A DNA stretch of 64,000 bases from a virus. The stretch lies in the IMG/VR virus record IMGVR_UViG_3300020179_000005, positions 62,001-126,000 of that record. The stretch is one strand, 5' to 3'. The notes under the pieces are model-generated. The model made no database searches. It saw nothing but the letters and a program-made list of their open reading frames with translations, and was not told the origin of the DNA. Below are positions 49,607 to 59,279 of this stretch, one piece after another (position 1 is the first letter of the stretch; the number at the start of each line of letters is the position of its first letter). A program made the position numbers and the translations under genes.

Positions 49607-51209
49607 TTAGAGTTTACGTCTGCCCATTAAGGCATCTACGAAAAGCTGCTCGAAAACTTCTTCAGAATTTTCTTCTTTTGCCTTTGGCTCTTCATCAACC
49701 GTAACAACTTTTTGTTCCTCTGCTACGACCAATTCTGATTCCATTGTCGGAACCTCAAATGACTTGGACTTCTTTTCAGGAAGCTTGGCGAGATCTCTCA
49801 AAGAATCAGCCAAGGACGATGCCGTTCTTGCACTGTGATCTTTGACGAGTTTGTCTCTGTCGCTTGCTGAATCAATTCCAAGAGCAATCTTGGTGTCAAC
49901 AACTCTTTCGGCAAGAGTATTGTGAAGTGCTGCTTTCAGGCGAGCATTTTCTTCCTGCAAGGTTTTGATCAATTTTTGTATTTCATCTCCTTGCTCATCA
50001 CCTTTATCTTCTTGGGCAATGAGGTCATCGGATTTGATCTCTTCCTTTTCAGGATCATTTTCATCTGATTTTTGCTCAGATGTCTCTTGTGGCTCTTCGG
50101 TTTTTTCGGAATCAACATCCTGTGCGGTTTGTTCTTCCGCTTGTTCCGAATTGTCACTGGAGATTTCTTGTTGCTTTTGTTCATCAGTTGATTCATCAAC
50201 TTTTTCTTCAGCAACGACTTCTTCTTTTTGTTCTACTGGTTTTTCTTCTGCAGTATCTGCAGCTGCAGCGATAGTAGAAAGATCATGACTAAGCTCTTGT
50301 GCTACGGTCAAAATGTCTTCCTTAACTTGAGCATCTTCCATGCCTGTATTCTCCTCAGATGTTGTTGTATTTGAATCTTTATTAAATAGTAATGATTTCT
50401 CTATATTATTACTATTTTCGCTTTCCTGAACCGCCATAGCGGCAAGGAATGCCCCTTTTGTATGAAGGTAAACTGGTCTAGATTCTTTTTTCTTTAAATT
50501 CTTAAGAATTGATTCGTTTTCCTTCAAGGATATAATATCTTCCTGATCCATGTGAAGCACAAAGGCTGAGCTTTTTGCTATCCATGTATCTGAGTCTGAC
50601 ACTGGCATTTTTGAACCTATAGCTTTTGTATCTCTAACCCCAGACCTTTGATCTGCCGGCTGATTTACAAAAGAGTATTCCTTAAATGAAATATCTTGCA
50701 TGTCTATAAAGGCTAATTTTCCTTTATAAACCTGACCTCTTTTATATTTTGGAAACTTTGGCCTGCCGCTAGCATCTTCTTTTGCTAAATCCTCTCCAGA
50801 AATTGAGCAGAGAGCTTTACCCGCCCTTCCGCCAACTGAACCGGTAAGATACCTTCTGTCGGCTATTTTTTGGGCGGCTGCAGGATCGGTTATGGCTATT
50901 TGAAGCCTTACGTAAGATGCACCATCTTCTTCTTTTTCCATTTTAGCGGCCATTACCCTGCCAATTGGCTCAGAATTAAGGTCGTGGTTTAAAATTACCG
51001 GCTTTGGATAGGGTTCAACCCAAGACTGCAAAGCCTTTTCTAATTCCGTTGAAGAATAGTTATTATAATTTGCGGTAAGCCCGCTCGTGAATAGCTGCAA
51101 CCTCTATAATGAGACCATGGTTAGAATTAAAGTTTTCCAAAAAGTTATAATTTGATTCAGATAAGTTTGGAAACTCAACTGTGAAATTTTCTGTAAAATC
51201 AAAGCTCAT
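49607..51209 (-). CDS. Prohead protease fused to scaffold, 533 residues, recoded at codon 43
   Basis: ATG 51209 (MSFDFTENFTVEF) follows AGAGG. Codon 43 is CGG; the zero frame ends after RAYRKL. Skipping the C gives AAIHEGLTANYNNYSSTELE and the intact protease. His75 (PVILNHD) and Ser124 (YLTGSVGG) are the likely catalytic pair of a serine prohead protease, with DISFKEYSFVNQPAD as the closing strand. Residues about 260-430 are a Glu/Gln/Lys-rich low-complexity scaffold. A coiled coil (IQKLIKTLQEENARLKAALH) and an FEQLFVDALMGRRKL end, typical of scaffold C-termini that bind capsid, follow. Reading from the internal 51100 start would lose 42 residues and has no ribosome binding site. Confidence 0.85.
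51080..51083 (-). other. CGGG recoding site (Gly 43 of the protease-scaffold)
   Basis: In-frame gag CGG gct tac; zero-frame stop six codons on. Skipping the C gives gag GGG ctt acc gca aat tat. This is the only CGGG among the 13 sites. Confidence 0.88.
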
Positions 51210-51233
51210 TTTAACCTCTGTAGTTAACTATAA

Positions 51234-51241
51234 AATATAGT
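51234..51241 (-). promoter_or_regulatory. ACTATATT promoter-like element before the protease-scaffold gene
   Basis: TGTACTATATTTTATAG on the coding strand, 25 bases before ATG 51209, in the gap after the glycosyltransferase-like gene. Confidence 0.45.
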
Positions 51242-51282
51242 ACAATTCTTTTTATAACATTAAACAATTTTATACAAATATA

Positions 51283-52056
51283 TCAGACTTTTACTAGGTT
51301 GTCTAATTTTTCAGAACTTCTAGGATCCCCATTCTTTATATATTCAGATAGGTGTAGTTCCGACATAATATGAGGGGCATATATATAAGAAGCGCTATAT
51401 AATTTTAAGTTATTTTCTTTTGCTTTCTTTGACCAACCAAGATCTTCACCCTGTTGATGAAACTCGTAATCCAAAGTCATATAGGTTTTCTTTGACATCA
51501 TTTTAGCTGCCATTATAACGTCGGATTGAAAATAAGTTCCTATAGGATAATTTTGATCTCTAGATGCCTTCCAGTCTTCTCTCCATGACATTACGCTGGG
51601 AAAGTTAGTACCAACAGGAGTCATGTACATCAATGGTGAGACTGCGTCTGCGCCTTCATTAATATGAGCTATCAATAATTCTATTGTATTTGGGTTTTCA
51701 ATTAAGACATCCGAATCAAGACTAAAATAATAATCTGGTTGATACTCTCTAACTTTTGACAGAATTGAATTTCTCATATTGATCATATTGTGATATTTGG
51801 ACAAAGTCCATTGCCTACCATTGTTTTGATGCTCAAAGTGGGGTACGTCTGATCTTTCAACAATATCAAAGAGTGGAATATTTTTGTCTATTCTTTTCCA
51901 CGTATTAAGGGAGATAATTGTAGAACTATCATTAGGATCAACTTCAAATATAAATCCAATATTTGACATACTAACGGATTGCTTTAAAATGCACCTAACC
52001 CAGTGCGGCAGTATCCAATCTCTTTTGTATATTGGGCAAGCTATTATCAGCTTCAT
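51283..52056 (-). CDS. Glycosyltransferase-like protein, 257 residues
   Basis: Starts MKLIIACPIYKRDWILPHW, then VRCILKQSVSM and IGFIFEVDPNDSS. The strand YYFSLDSDVLIENPNTIEL holds a D-x-D motif for metal and nucleotide-sugar binding. A later DYEFHQQGEDLGWSKKAKEN fits the acceptor-side helix of GT-A family 2 enzymes. It overlaps the 52053 gene as ATGA. Its placement inside the head module is unusual; capsid or portal glycosylation is possible but not shown. Confidence 0.65.
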   Translation of the reverse strand: MKLIIACPIYKRDWILPHWVRCILKQSVSMSNIGFIFEVDPNDSSTIISLNTWKRIDKNIPLFDIVERSDVPHFEHQNNGRQWTLSKYHNMINMRNSILSKVREYQPDYYFSLDSDVLIENPNTIELLIAHINEGADAVSPLMYMTPVGTNFPSVMSWREDWKASRDQNYPIGTYFQSDVIMAAKMMSKKTYMTLDYEFHQQGEDLGWSKKAKENNLKLYSASYIYAPHIMSELHLSEYIKNGDPRSSEKLDNLVKV

Positions 52057-52334
52057 TGTTGTTCAGTTTTGACTGTCTTTTCTTTTGTTTCTGACTTTTT
52101 ATTTGAGGTTTTTTTTTCTGGTTGTTTTTGTTCTTCGACTTTTGGTTCATCTGTTTGATCTTCTGACTCTGAAAAAATTAAATCAAATCCTTCAGCAAAA
52201 GCGTCAACTATTTCTGTGAGTATTTGCATAGCAAGTCTCACTTGATTATTTTCAACGGCTGTTTTAAATCCTTTTAGCGCGTCTTCTTCTTGAAAAAACT
52301 CTTTAGAAATTTCAGATTTTATCATTAACGACAT
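52053..52334 (-). CDS. Small acidic-basic protein, 93 residues
   Basis: The start (52334, MSLMIKSEISKEFF) overlaps the end of the portal gene by 23 bases; the in-frame ATG at 52325 is an alternative. A helical half (FKTAVENNQVRLAMQILTEI, VDAFAEGFDLIF) is followed by a Glu/Lys/Gln/Thr tail (EEQKQPEKKTSNKKSETKEK) that is probably unfolded. Small proteins like this near portal genes can be scaffold or head accessory factors. Unrecognised. Confidence 0.5.
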   Translation of the reverse strand: MSLMIKSEISKEFFQEEDALKGFKTAVENNQVRLAMQILTEIVDAFAEGFDLIFSESEDQTDEPKVEEQKQPEKKTSNKKSETKEKTVKTEQQ

Positions 52335-53952
52335 TACTTGAATCCTTTTCTTCTTTTGTATACACTACATTATAGTCTTTTTCTAGGACATTTTCAACAA
52401 CAGACAACCAACTTAAATCAGATCTTCTAATATTTGGAGAAGTTTTTCTTCCACTTTGATTTGCTGGACGAGTCGCATTTCCTGCTCCTCTTCTTTTATT
52501 TGGTAGATTTCTTTGGCCACCAGTAGAAGACGCTTGTTTATCTGAATCTGCCTGAGTTTTCATCTGCGTCTGGGCATCCATTATGTCCATTTGAACCTTG
52601 CCCTGTAGTGCGGCGTACAGCTCACTTTCTTCCACTTCAGGACTTAGATTCAACTGAATTCTAGCTTCGCTAATTCCTATAAGATTGTTAACAAATTTTT
52701 GTATGACGTGAGTTTCTTTTTTAACTTGAGTATCAACATCTATTTCGTTAAATTTAAAATAACAACGATCAGAAGTCTCATTTGTTGATGGATTAAGAAT
52801 TGGATCATATCCAGCCTCAAACAATAACTCATTGAATATGTGTAGTCTTATCATTTCTGAAAATACTTTTTGATAGTTTTTTATTTTATCATAAAGAGCA
52901 ACATCCAGTCTGTCGGTTACTGATCTATTTCCACCGTTCATCCCAATGCCCAAGTGATGGGGGGCCAAGCCAAGACCCACGGATACTCTTTCCTTGAAAT
53001 GATTGAGGTATTCGATTGCCTCAAGTGCCTCTCTGCCAGCGCCAACAATGTCTATATTGTGTCTATGCGGAAGAATCAATCCACCTTCAGATCTAAGATT
53101 TTCTATTTCTGCTGAAGCTCTATCTATTTCGTCTGGCTCAGCTGGTTGTTCGGGAGTGCCAATAGTATATTTGTATAATGGAAACAATTCTCTGTGAACC
53201 AAGTTTTGAATATCTTCTTCCATTTGTCTTAGAGCTACTACGTCATCTAAAACATTACTCAAAAACGGAGTACCAAATGCTCTACCAGTTTTTTTATCTA
53301 TAGCTATATGAATAACTCTGTCTGCCGCCCAAACAGGATCTCTTTCGTTTGGAGAATAAGTGAGAGGATCTGTTGATTGCTGGTACGCTTTTGGTCTATT
53401 GAATCTATCTCGCAGTATTCTCACTTGCTCAGTTGGTATCAAATAATATCCAACGATTGGTTGAGTTGAATTTATTGGAGTTAGTTTTTCGGGAAAATAT
53501 TCCGAAATATCTCCACGAGCCTTGACTATAAAAGCGTTTCCAAATTTAAACAACTGATCTGAAACTTCTTCAAGAAAATCTATAAATGGTCTTTTCATCG
53601 CCATTTCCATGAAATCTATTCTTTGATATAGATATGAAATAGCTTCCGAATTTTCTCCAGATATTTGCCAACCTTCTTTCCAAAAGAGCTCCCTATATTT
53701 GTTCATGGCTTGACGAACGTAGGAATCTGTATCTACGGCCTGCATGATGCGATCAAAGTCATAGGGAGATGGCTCGAATGTAGATCTGGTATTGTAATAC
53801 CACGTATTGCCTTGGAAGCCAAGCGCAAGAGCCGCTATTTTCATTGTTTTTGGTAACTGCTTAACGTCTTCTGGTTTAATTGTTCTGGCTACAAATCTTT
53901 TACCAGACACATTATCCAAAGAACGAAATGGCAGATAATCTAGAATGGCCAT
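52312..53952 (-). CDS. Portal protein, 546 residues
   Basis: MAILDYLPFRSLDNVSGKRF, then DFDRIMQAVDTDSYVRQAMN, FLEEVSDQLFKFGNAFIVKA and YYLIPTEQVRILRDRFNRPK (portal wing), DRVIHIAIDKKTGRAFGTPF and LRQMEEDIQNLVHRELFPLY (stem), and a helical RVSVGLGLAPHHLGIGMNGG followed by SVTDRLDVALYDK (crown side). The order and length are those of a portal. AGGAGAAAAA precedes ATG 53952. No in-frame CGG found in 546 codons. Confidence 0.85.
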   Translation of the reverse strand: MAILDYLPFRSLDNVSGKRFVARTIKPEDVKQLPKTMKIAALALGFQGNTWYYNTRSTFEPSPYDFDRIMQAVDTDSYVRQAMNKYRELFWKEGWQISGENSEAISYLYQRIDFMEMAMKRPFIDFLEEVSDQLFKFGNAFIVKARGDISEYFPEKLTPINSTQPIVGYYLIPTEQVRILRDRFNRPKAYQQSTDPLTYSPNERDPVWAADRVIHIAIDKKTGRAFGTPFLSNVLDDVVALRQMEEDIQNLVHRELFPLYKYTIGTPEQPAEPDEIDRASAEIENLRSEGGLILPHRHNIDIVGAGREALEAIEYLNHFKERVSVGLGLAPHHLGIGMNGGNRSVTDRLDVALYDKIKNYQKVFSEMIRLHIFNELLFEAGYDPILNPSTNETSDRCYFKFNEIDVDTQVKKETHVIQKFVNNLIGISEARIQLNLSPEVEESELYAALQGKVQMDIMDAQTQMKTQADSDKQASSTGGQRNLPNKRRGAGNATRPANQSGRKTSPNIRRSDLSWLSVVENVLEKDYNVVYTKEEKDSSNVVNDKI

Positions 53953-53974
53953 TTTTTCTCCTATAAAAGCTATT

Positions 53975-53982
53975 TAAATAGT
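53975..53982 (-). promoter_or_regulatory. ACTATTTA promoter-like element before the portal gene
   Basis: GGCTACTATTTAAATAGC on the coding strand, 23 bases before ATG 53952; part of it is a palindrome (GCTATTTAAATAGC), which could be an operator. Confidence 0.35.
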
Positions 53983-54006
53983 AGCCCTAAGGCTAGCTTT
54001 TATAAC

Positions 54007-54186
54007 TTACTTCTGCTCTATGCCAGCTCTTTCAAAGGTATTCTTAATAATAAGACCCTTTACTGCTTCAAGCCAAAAGATAGTTTCTGATTCTGGAAAG
54101 TCGCTTCTGTAAGAAAGGTTTTTGTCGCTAATCTTAATTTCTATTGCAAACTCAGACTTTTGCTCTTGTGTATTCTCTTCGGTCAT
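54007..54186 (-). CDS. Small protein, 59 residues
   Basis: ATG 54186 lies one base after the stop of the 54188 gene. It reads MTEENTQEQKSEFAIEIKIS, then KNLSYRSDFPESETIFWLEA and ends TFERAGIEQK, a short beta hairpin plus a helix. It fills most of the gap before the portal gene and has sound codon use. Function unknown; small proteins here are often portal or head accessory factors. Confidence 0.6.
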   Translation of the reverse strand: MTEENTQEQKSEFAIEIKISDKNLSYRSDFPESETIFWLEAVKGLIIKNTFERAGIEQK

Positions 54187-54187
54187 T

Positions 54188-54448
54188 TTATTTTTGTCCT
54201 CTCATGTTATTAATTACATTTGTCAACTGTCTAATTGTAGCATCTTTTACAACCAATTCAGTGGTTAGTTGAGCAAGTTTTTCTTGAAAACAGGCTATAA
54301 CTAAATTCATGTCTAAACCATTGTTTGGTTGCTCAACATTGTTTTCTAATTTATCTTCCAAAACATTCTCCGTATCATCTTGCGGCGTTACAAAATCATC
54401 ATTATTATTTTTGCTTTGCCAATTGGGTTTTTGATTTATCTTAGACAT
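54188..54448 (-). CDS. Small coiled-coil protein, about 86 residues
   Basis: Start taken as ATG 54448 (MSKINQKPNWQSKNNND), since GGAAG is near it; the frame is open to an earlier ATG at 54478. A polar linker (FVTPQDDTENVLEDKLEN) is followed by a coiled-coil-like helix (LVIACFQEKLAQLTTELVVK, ATIRQLTNVINNM). Its shape fits a small scaffold or assembly cofactor in the head module. Not recognised. Confidence 0.55.
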   Translation of the reverse strand: MSKINQKPNWQSKNNNDDFVTPQDDTENVLEDKLENNVEQPNNGLDMNLVIACFQEKLAQLTTELVVKDATIRQLTNVINNMRGQK

Positions 54449-54535
54449 CTTCCAATTATACCACTTTTTTTTATTCATAAGTCAAGTTTATCATAAATTT
54501 TCTAAATCTACAAGTCTTTTACTCTAAATTATTTA

Positions 54536-56747
54536 TCAAGATTCTAATGTTAATATTCTATTTTTAAGGTCTTCAATTTCTTTTATGAGTCCCTTAATTG
54601 CAGAAACAGACAAGGAAATTAGGGCATGACTACTCCACGCCTGAGGCTGTATTGCATCGCCTTCAGCGTTTAAACTGTAGGTGGCCAGATTTGCATCAAT
54701 TTCGGCAACGTCTTGCGCAATGAAGCCGTACTCTTTATACGTCGCTTCTCTTTGGCTAAACAAATCACCTATGTACTGCGTTTCGTTCATTCTAAATGAA
54801 ACAGGCTGCAGTGAATTTACAATTGAGAGAGCAAAATCAGAGTCAAGATTTTCAATGTTGTTTTTTAATTCTCTACGCGAAGTAAAAGTAAGAAGATACC
54901 CATCATTGCGTTTTCGGACTTCTGACCCAGCGGCAATTCCGTGGCCTCCAGTCATTACTAGATAACCGGCACGTACTGAGGCATCGCTTTGTCTAATTGG
55001 AACAGTGTTTGCATTTTCCGAAAAACTGGCAGGATATCCAGCGAGCGCATTTGCATTAGATGCCGTAGATGCTGTGCCATTTAAATTGCCAAAGAATGAA
55101 CTTGCTGAAATTACTCCTGTGGCATCAATATTACCAGCAACAAGACTAATTCTTGAAGTGATTGCATCAAGAACTATTGAAGCTGGAGTAATTTGTGTTA
55201 CTGTTGTACCACCTGCACCATTTGAGGAAACCTCAATCATCCCCCAATACAATTCTGTTCTAGCAAATATGCTGCCTCCGTAAACAAAAGGAGTAAGGTA
55301 ATCACTAATTGGTTTAATAATAGTGTCTCCATCGGCACTGGAAAATCCAATATTATCAGAATTTATTGTCCAGCCACCAATTGAACCAATTGTTGCGTTT
55401 ATTGTGCCTGATACATTTGCATTTGTTGCCGTTAACACTCCCCCTGGAGTTACCCTAAAAGGAGCACTAGCAAAGGTGGCATTTCCTAGGTATATTCCAC
55501 TTGAATCGGCTTTAAATATTGAGTTTCCGGATCCAATTGAAATTGTTCCACCACTTAAAGCTCCGGTGAAAGTTCCACCAGCTGCTGATAAATTTCCACT
55601 AAAAGTTCCACCAGCTCCAGATAAATTTCCACTAAAAGTTCCGCTTGTAGCGTTGATGGTACCGGTTATAGTTGCGTTGTTAGCTGTTAACACACCAGCT
55701 GGTGTTACCCTAAACGGAGCGCTTGCGAAAGTAGAATTTCCTAAATATATTCCATTTGAGTCAGCTTTAAATATAGAGTTTCCAGAGCCAATAGAAATTG
55801 TTCCACCACTTAAAGCTCCGGTGAAAGTTCCACCAGCTGCTGATAAATTTCCACTAAAAGTTCCACCAGCTGCTGAAAGATTACCGCTAAAAGTTATATC
55901 TGTTCCATCAAAAAATACGTATTTATCATTTGATCCAACTTTAAACTCCAATGAATTATCGGTATCGGAACTATTTCTTCTCCAACGATTGTGCGCATCT
56001 ATGTATACCGATTGTGCTTTCAGGCCACCCCTAAGAGAAGCCGAAGAGAATTCTGCATGTCCGTCTCCTGCGATGATCCAACCACTTGATCCATTTGTCC
56101 AGGTATTTGAACTATAAGATCCGTTGTAATCAGATGATCTTAATATTGCCATATTTGATGGTGCGGCAATATTTGTTTGTGGACCGGCTTGAGAAAGAAT
56201 AATCTCGTGTGCACCTATTTTACCGGCGGTTATCTTGGCGGCCGTGAGACTAGAGATGAATTGGCTTCCTATCAAAGGAGTATCTTGATCAGACAATACC
56301 AATGGAGAAAAAGAGCTATAATTATTGCTGGTATCTTTTGTTCTTACTCTGCCGTAGTATCTAATGTTTTGTGCGTCGGAACTGTTTTCTACAGAGATTG
56401 CAAAAACGTTGGAGCCAGACTCTCCAGAAAGATATATCGTAGCATTGTTTATCAGTGAGTAGTTTGGAAAGGAGCCCGTTACTTGATCCGCTTTATACAA
56501 TTGATATTCGTACGATGAAACATCCTTATCTAATACGTTATCAAATACAAACATAACTTGCTGGAAAAAAGCGTAGAGTGCAAGATTAAGTGGATAGTCT
56601 GGTATAGTTTGATCGACTGGAACAGCAATCCTTATTGCATTGGCTTTTTCTGATTCCTGGTTTATATCAGAGTTTTTGATTTTTGCCGTGACTACGTAAT
56701 TCTTACCGTGGTTTTAGGTTTTCTATTTTTCTTCTAACTCTAGCCAT
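54536..56747 (-). CDS. Tail fibre with FN3-like start, repeats and S74 chaperone, 736 residues, recoded at codon 14
   Basis: ATG 56747 after GGAGG overlaps the previous stop (ATGGCTAG). Codon 14 is CGG and the next codon is TAA. Skipping the C gives ENLKPGKNYVVTAKIKNSDI, the classic L-x-P-G-x-x-Y-x-V strand of an FN3 domain that continues to about residue 150. Two 85-residue repeats (TFSGNLSAAGGTFTGALSGG, then SIFKADSxGIYLGN) make the shaft. The C-terminus is a peptidase S74 autocleavage chaperone (SRRELKNNIENLDSDFALS, YGFIAQDVAEID). Without recoding only 14 residues would be made. Confidence 0.88.
55441..55900 (-). repeat. Two 255-bp direct repeats in the FN3/S74 fibre shaft
   Basis: Two nearly identical copies are offset by 255 bases (85 codons). 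Each encodes GNLSAAGGTFTGALSGGTIS, SIFKADS-GIYLGN-TFASAP and FRVTP-GVLTA. They differ in a few codons. A third, shorter GTFSGNLS unit lies between them. Confidence 0.85.
56705..56708 (-). other. CGGT recoding site (Gly 14 of the FN3/S74 fibre)
   Basis: In-frame cca CGG taa: the zero frame ends on the very next codon. Skipping the C gives cca GGT aag aat tac, reading LKPGKNYVV, where the Pro-Gly of FN3 domains is expected. Confidence 0.94.
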
Positions 56748-57699
56748 TTACGTTTCCTCCAAAAATTTTTCTGATTGAAAGATACGGATTTATTTCCTCT
56801 GTTTTAACGTTGCATTTAGCATCGTATCCAAAAGAATAGTGATCGATCTTTATTTGACCATTTGTGGACAAATCATTTTTTTCAAAATTTGATACTATTT
56901 CAAAAATATAATTTTTATAATATAAGTTATTTTTTGAATAAACTAGTTGATTTAGCTTTGTTGTCGAATCAAACAAATCTATGGTGATCCAATCCTGCTC
57001 CACAACAGATGTTGGAGTTGATTCATTTGAAAGAGCTATAAGTTTTATTCTAAATTTTCCGTAGTCGGGAGCTTTATCGCAATATAGTTCAAAAAAAGGA
57101 CCAGTAAAAGTTCCTATGACTTTTGCGCCTGGCGACAGGGATAATCCGTTTTTCCAGTCTACGTTAATATTAGTAAAGGAAAAAGAATATATTTCGTTAG
57201 TATTTGGATAGACATTAAAGAATGTCTGATCAACTTCATCGGGGGTGGTAATAAATTCTGCCTCATTTGAAGGACAGGATATATAGTCTTCAAACTGTCC
57301 ATTTTGTACTTTTTTTATTGATTTCAAATCATCTGTTTTATAATATAAACTATATTGTTTTTCGGGCTTTGTATTTACAGGATGTTGTTCCGCCGTTTTA
57401 AAAAAAAGCCTATTACTGATAATATGCGATTTAACTGGTACAAAAACATAATCATCTGCCGCATTTGATTCGTATACAACCAAATACGAGTTTTGTTCTT
57501 TTTGGGTCAATAAAGAATCATCAATATAATCATCTATTTTCAAATCTTTTACTTCCACAAAAAGCCAGGATCCAGCAGGTATAGTTTGCTTTAAATCTGG
57601 AACCTCAATAATCCTTCTCAATAAAGGATATACGTAATTTTCATCCTGTGTCACCTGATCGGGAGACGCGTCACTTGGCAAGTATCTAAACCATGACAT
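56740..57699 (-). CDS. Baseplate- or fibre-associated structural protein, 319 residues
   Basis: MSWFRYLPSDASPDQVTQDE, then LLRRIIEVPDLKQTIPAGSW and LFVEVKDLKIDDYIDD, a mixed alpha/beta unit. The C-terminal half is a beta sandwich (SFSFTNINVDWKNGLSLSPG, AKVIGTFTGPFFELYC, FRIKLIALSNEST). This resembles a fibre-attachment or baseplate wedge side domain. It is coupled to the FN3/S74 fibre downstream by eight bases, and starts four bases from the stop of the 57704 gene, implying joint assembly. Unrecognised family. Confidence 0.5.
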   Translation of the reverse strand: MSWFRYLPSDASPDQVTQDENYVYPLLRRIIEVPDLKQTIPAGSWLFVEVKDLKIDDYIDDSLLTQKEQNSYLVVYESNAADDYVFVPVKSHIISNRLFFKTAEQHPVNTKPEKQYSLYYKTDDLKSIKKVQNGQFEDYISCPSNEAEFITTPDEVDQTFFNVYPNTNEIYSFSFTNINVDWKNGLSLSPGAKVIGTFTGPFFELYCDKAPDYGKFRIKLIALSNESTPTSVVEQDWITIDLFDSTTKLNQLVYSKNNLYYKNYIFEIVSNFEKNDLSTNGQIKIDHYSFGYDAKCNVKTEEINPYLSIRKIFGGNVNG

Positions 57700-57703
57700 A
57701 ATC

Positions 57704-59272
57704 TTATATCTCTATTACCTCTATGATGATTTCATTGCTGTCATTTAACATGTTGTCATCTATCTCTATATCAACTATTCCGTCTATGACAGGAACTCCT
57801 CCATCAACTATATCAGAAAAATATTCAACAACTTCTATTGCCGTTGGCTTAGTTGGTTTTTGTTCCCTACTATTTCTTGCAGACGAATAGTCTATATCGA
57901 CTGATCTTATTCTTTCTGATCCATCGGCGCCGTTGTGTGAGTGAGTAGAAAGATTGACTCCATCTATTTTAACATTTGATTCAACTTCTATGTCTCCAAT
58001 GATTTTTCCGCCATTCCTTAACAAATATTGAGGATGATGATTTTCGTCTAAGTTATCTAGACTCGCGTGATTTGAAATTAAATAACTTTCGGTATTGTAC
58101 GGGAGAATCGTATTGTTGAAAAAGGCCATGTATTTGTCTTCTTTTGGCGCCGATATTATCACCGGTTTTTTTTCGCCCTTAAAAGAAAGTTGATATATGT
58201 AGTTTGAATATCTTCTTTTTGATTGTATTAATTTAAAAAGATTATCTACATTTGAACTTATAATTTGATTTCTTTGAATCAAATCTGCCATGATCATTCC
58301 AAAACTTGAATTTATCACGTTTCTAGCTAAATTTAATTCTTGCGTTAGAACCGGTGTATCTAATGCAAAGCCCGTAGTCAACAAGTCAAGCTCAAGTGTT
58401 GATGATATATCTTTTTTGAATTCTATAGATTGAGATAAATATCTTTCATAGAATATGTCGCAATTATCTACGTAATCTCTTTTCAAAAAATTGAGTACGT
58501 TTTGAGATTCTTCATGAAGAACGTTTAGTCTAATTGAAAAAAACGCTTGGAATTCGATTGCTTGTTTTTTTGAAACCTTATCCAATTCGGAAGTTGGTAT
58601 TTCTCCTGGTGATGATGTGAGCGTCTTCCTAACGCGTTGCGAGAAGTGGGACGCCATCTTTGCCCATGCATCGAATTGAAGTGCTGTTTGTTTTTGTGAA
58701 CTATCTTCATAATCCTCCCCGAATTTATGTAAAAGAATATTTACTATACACATTGCTTCATGTTCCATGAAGATTATTAATCTTCTAAGATCAAAAATGT
58801 AACCGAATGACGCCTCTGTTAGCGCCAAATGATATTCGTCAAGCAGCTTTCTGCAGCTAGTTGACATGGTTCTTTCTGCATATTTGTATTCGCTGAAAGA
58901 GATGTACTCGGGAACATTATCAGAAATATTATTTTGTTTTTTGACATCTTCCCAAATTTTTTTATGAGCTTCTTCAAGATTTTGATTTATTGTGCTTTTT
59001 ATGTAGATAATTGACAAAAGAGATTCTAGGTCAGATTTCAAATTCATCAAATCTATTTGAGCCCTTGAAATTTCTTGTTTTACATAATCCAAAGGCAAAG
59101 ATATTTCTAGGTTCAAGGAATAATCCAAAGAGGTTGGCAATAGTCCTCTATACTTTTGATCTATTACTTCTTGTGGAGACTTAGGTTGATCAAAGAATGA
59201 AACATCGGCTTTTTCTGCTCGATATAATTTATCACTAGCGTTTGTTATATTTTCCAAATTATTTACAGACAT
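57704..59272 (-). CDS. Tail-fibre or baseplate protein with long helical body, 522 residues
   Basis: Residues 1-350 are mostly helical (VKQEISRAQIDLMNLKSDLE, AYAERTMSTSCRKLLDEYHL-like stretches, ISSTLELDLLTTGFALDTP). Near residue 405 there is HASLDNLDENHHPQYLLRNG, the H-x-x-L-x-x-L-x-x-D-x-H-P-Q-Y-L signature seen in phage tail fibres. The end is acidic (IDGIVDIEIDDNMLNDSNEI). It sits directly after the terminase. It may be a hub that anchors the fibres encoded next. AGGTAAACC precedes the start. Confidence 0.6.
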   Translation of the reverse strand: MSVNNLENITNASDKLYRAEKADVSFFDQPKSPQEVIDQKYRGLLPTSLDYSLNLEISLPLDYVKQEISRAQIDLMNLKSDLESLLSIIYIKSTINQNLEEAHKKIWEDVKKQNNISDNVPEYISFSEYKYAERTMSTSCRKLLDEYHLALTEASFGYIFDLRRLIIFMEHEAMCIVNILLHKFGEDYEDSSQKQTALQFDAWAKMASHFSQRVRKTLTSSPGEIPTSELDKVSKKQAIEFQAFFSIRLNVLHEESQNVLNFLKRDYVDNCDIFYERYLSQSIEFKKDISSTLELDLLTTGFALDTPVLTQELNLARNVINSSFGMIMADLIQRNQIISSNVDNLFKLIQSKRRYSNYIYQLSFKGEKKPVIISAPKEDKYMAFFNNTILPYNTESYLISNHASLDNLDENHHPQYLLRNGGKIIGDIEVESNVKIDGVNLSTHSHNGADGSERIRSVDIDYSSARNSREQKPTKPTAIEVVEYFSDIVDGGVPVIDGIVDIEIDDNMLNDSNEIIIEVIEI

Positions 59273-59279
59273 GGTTTAC

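Noticed and set aside
55323-56117. A 264-codon plus-strand frame rich in Pro, Val and Ala.
   Set aside because: It is the antisense shadow of the repeat shaft of the S74 fibre; no ribosome binding site and composition mirrors the minus-strand gene.
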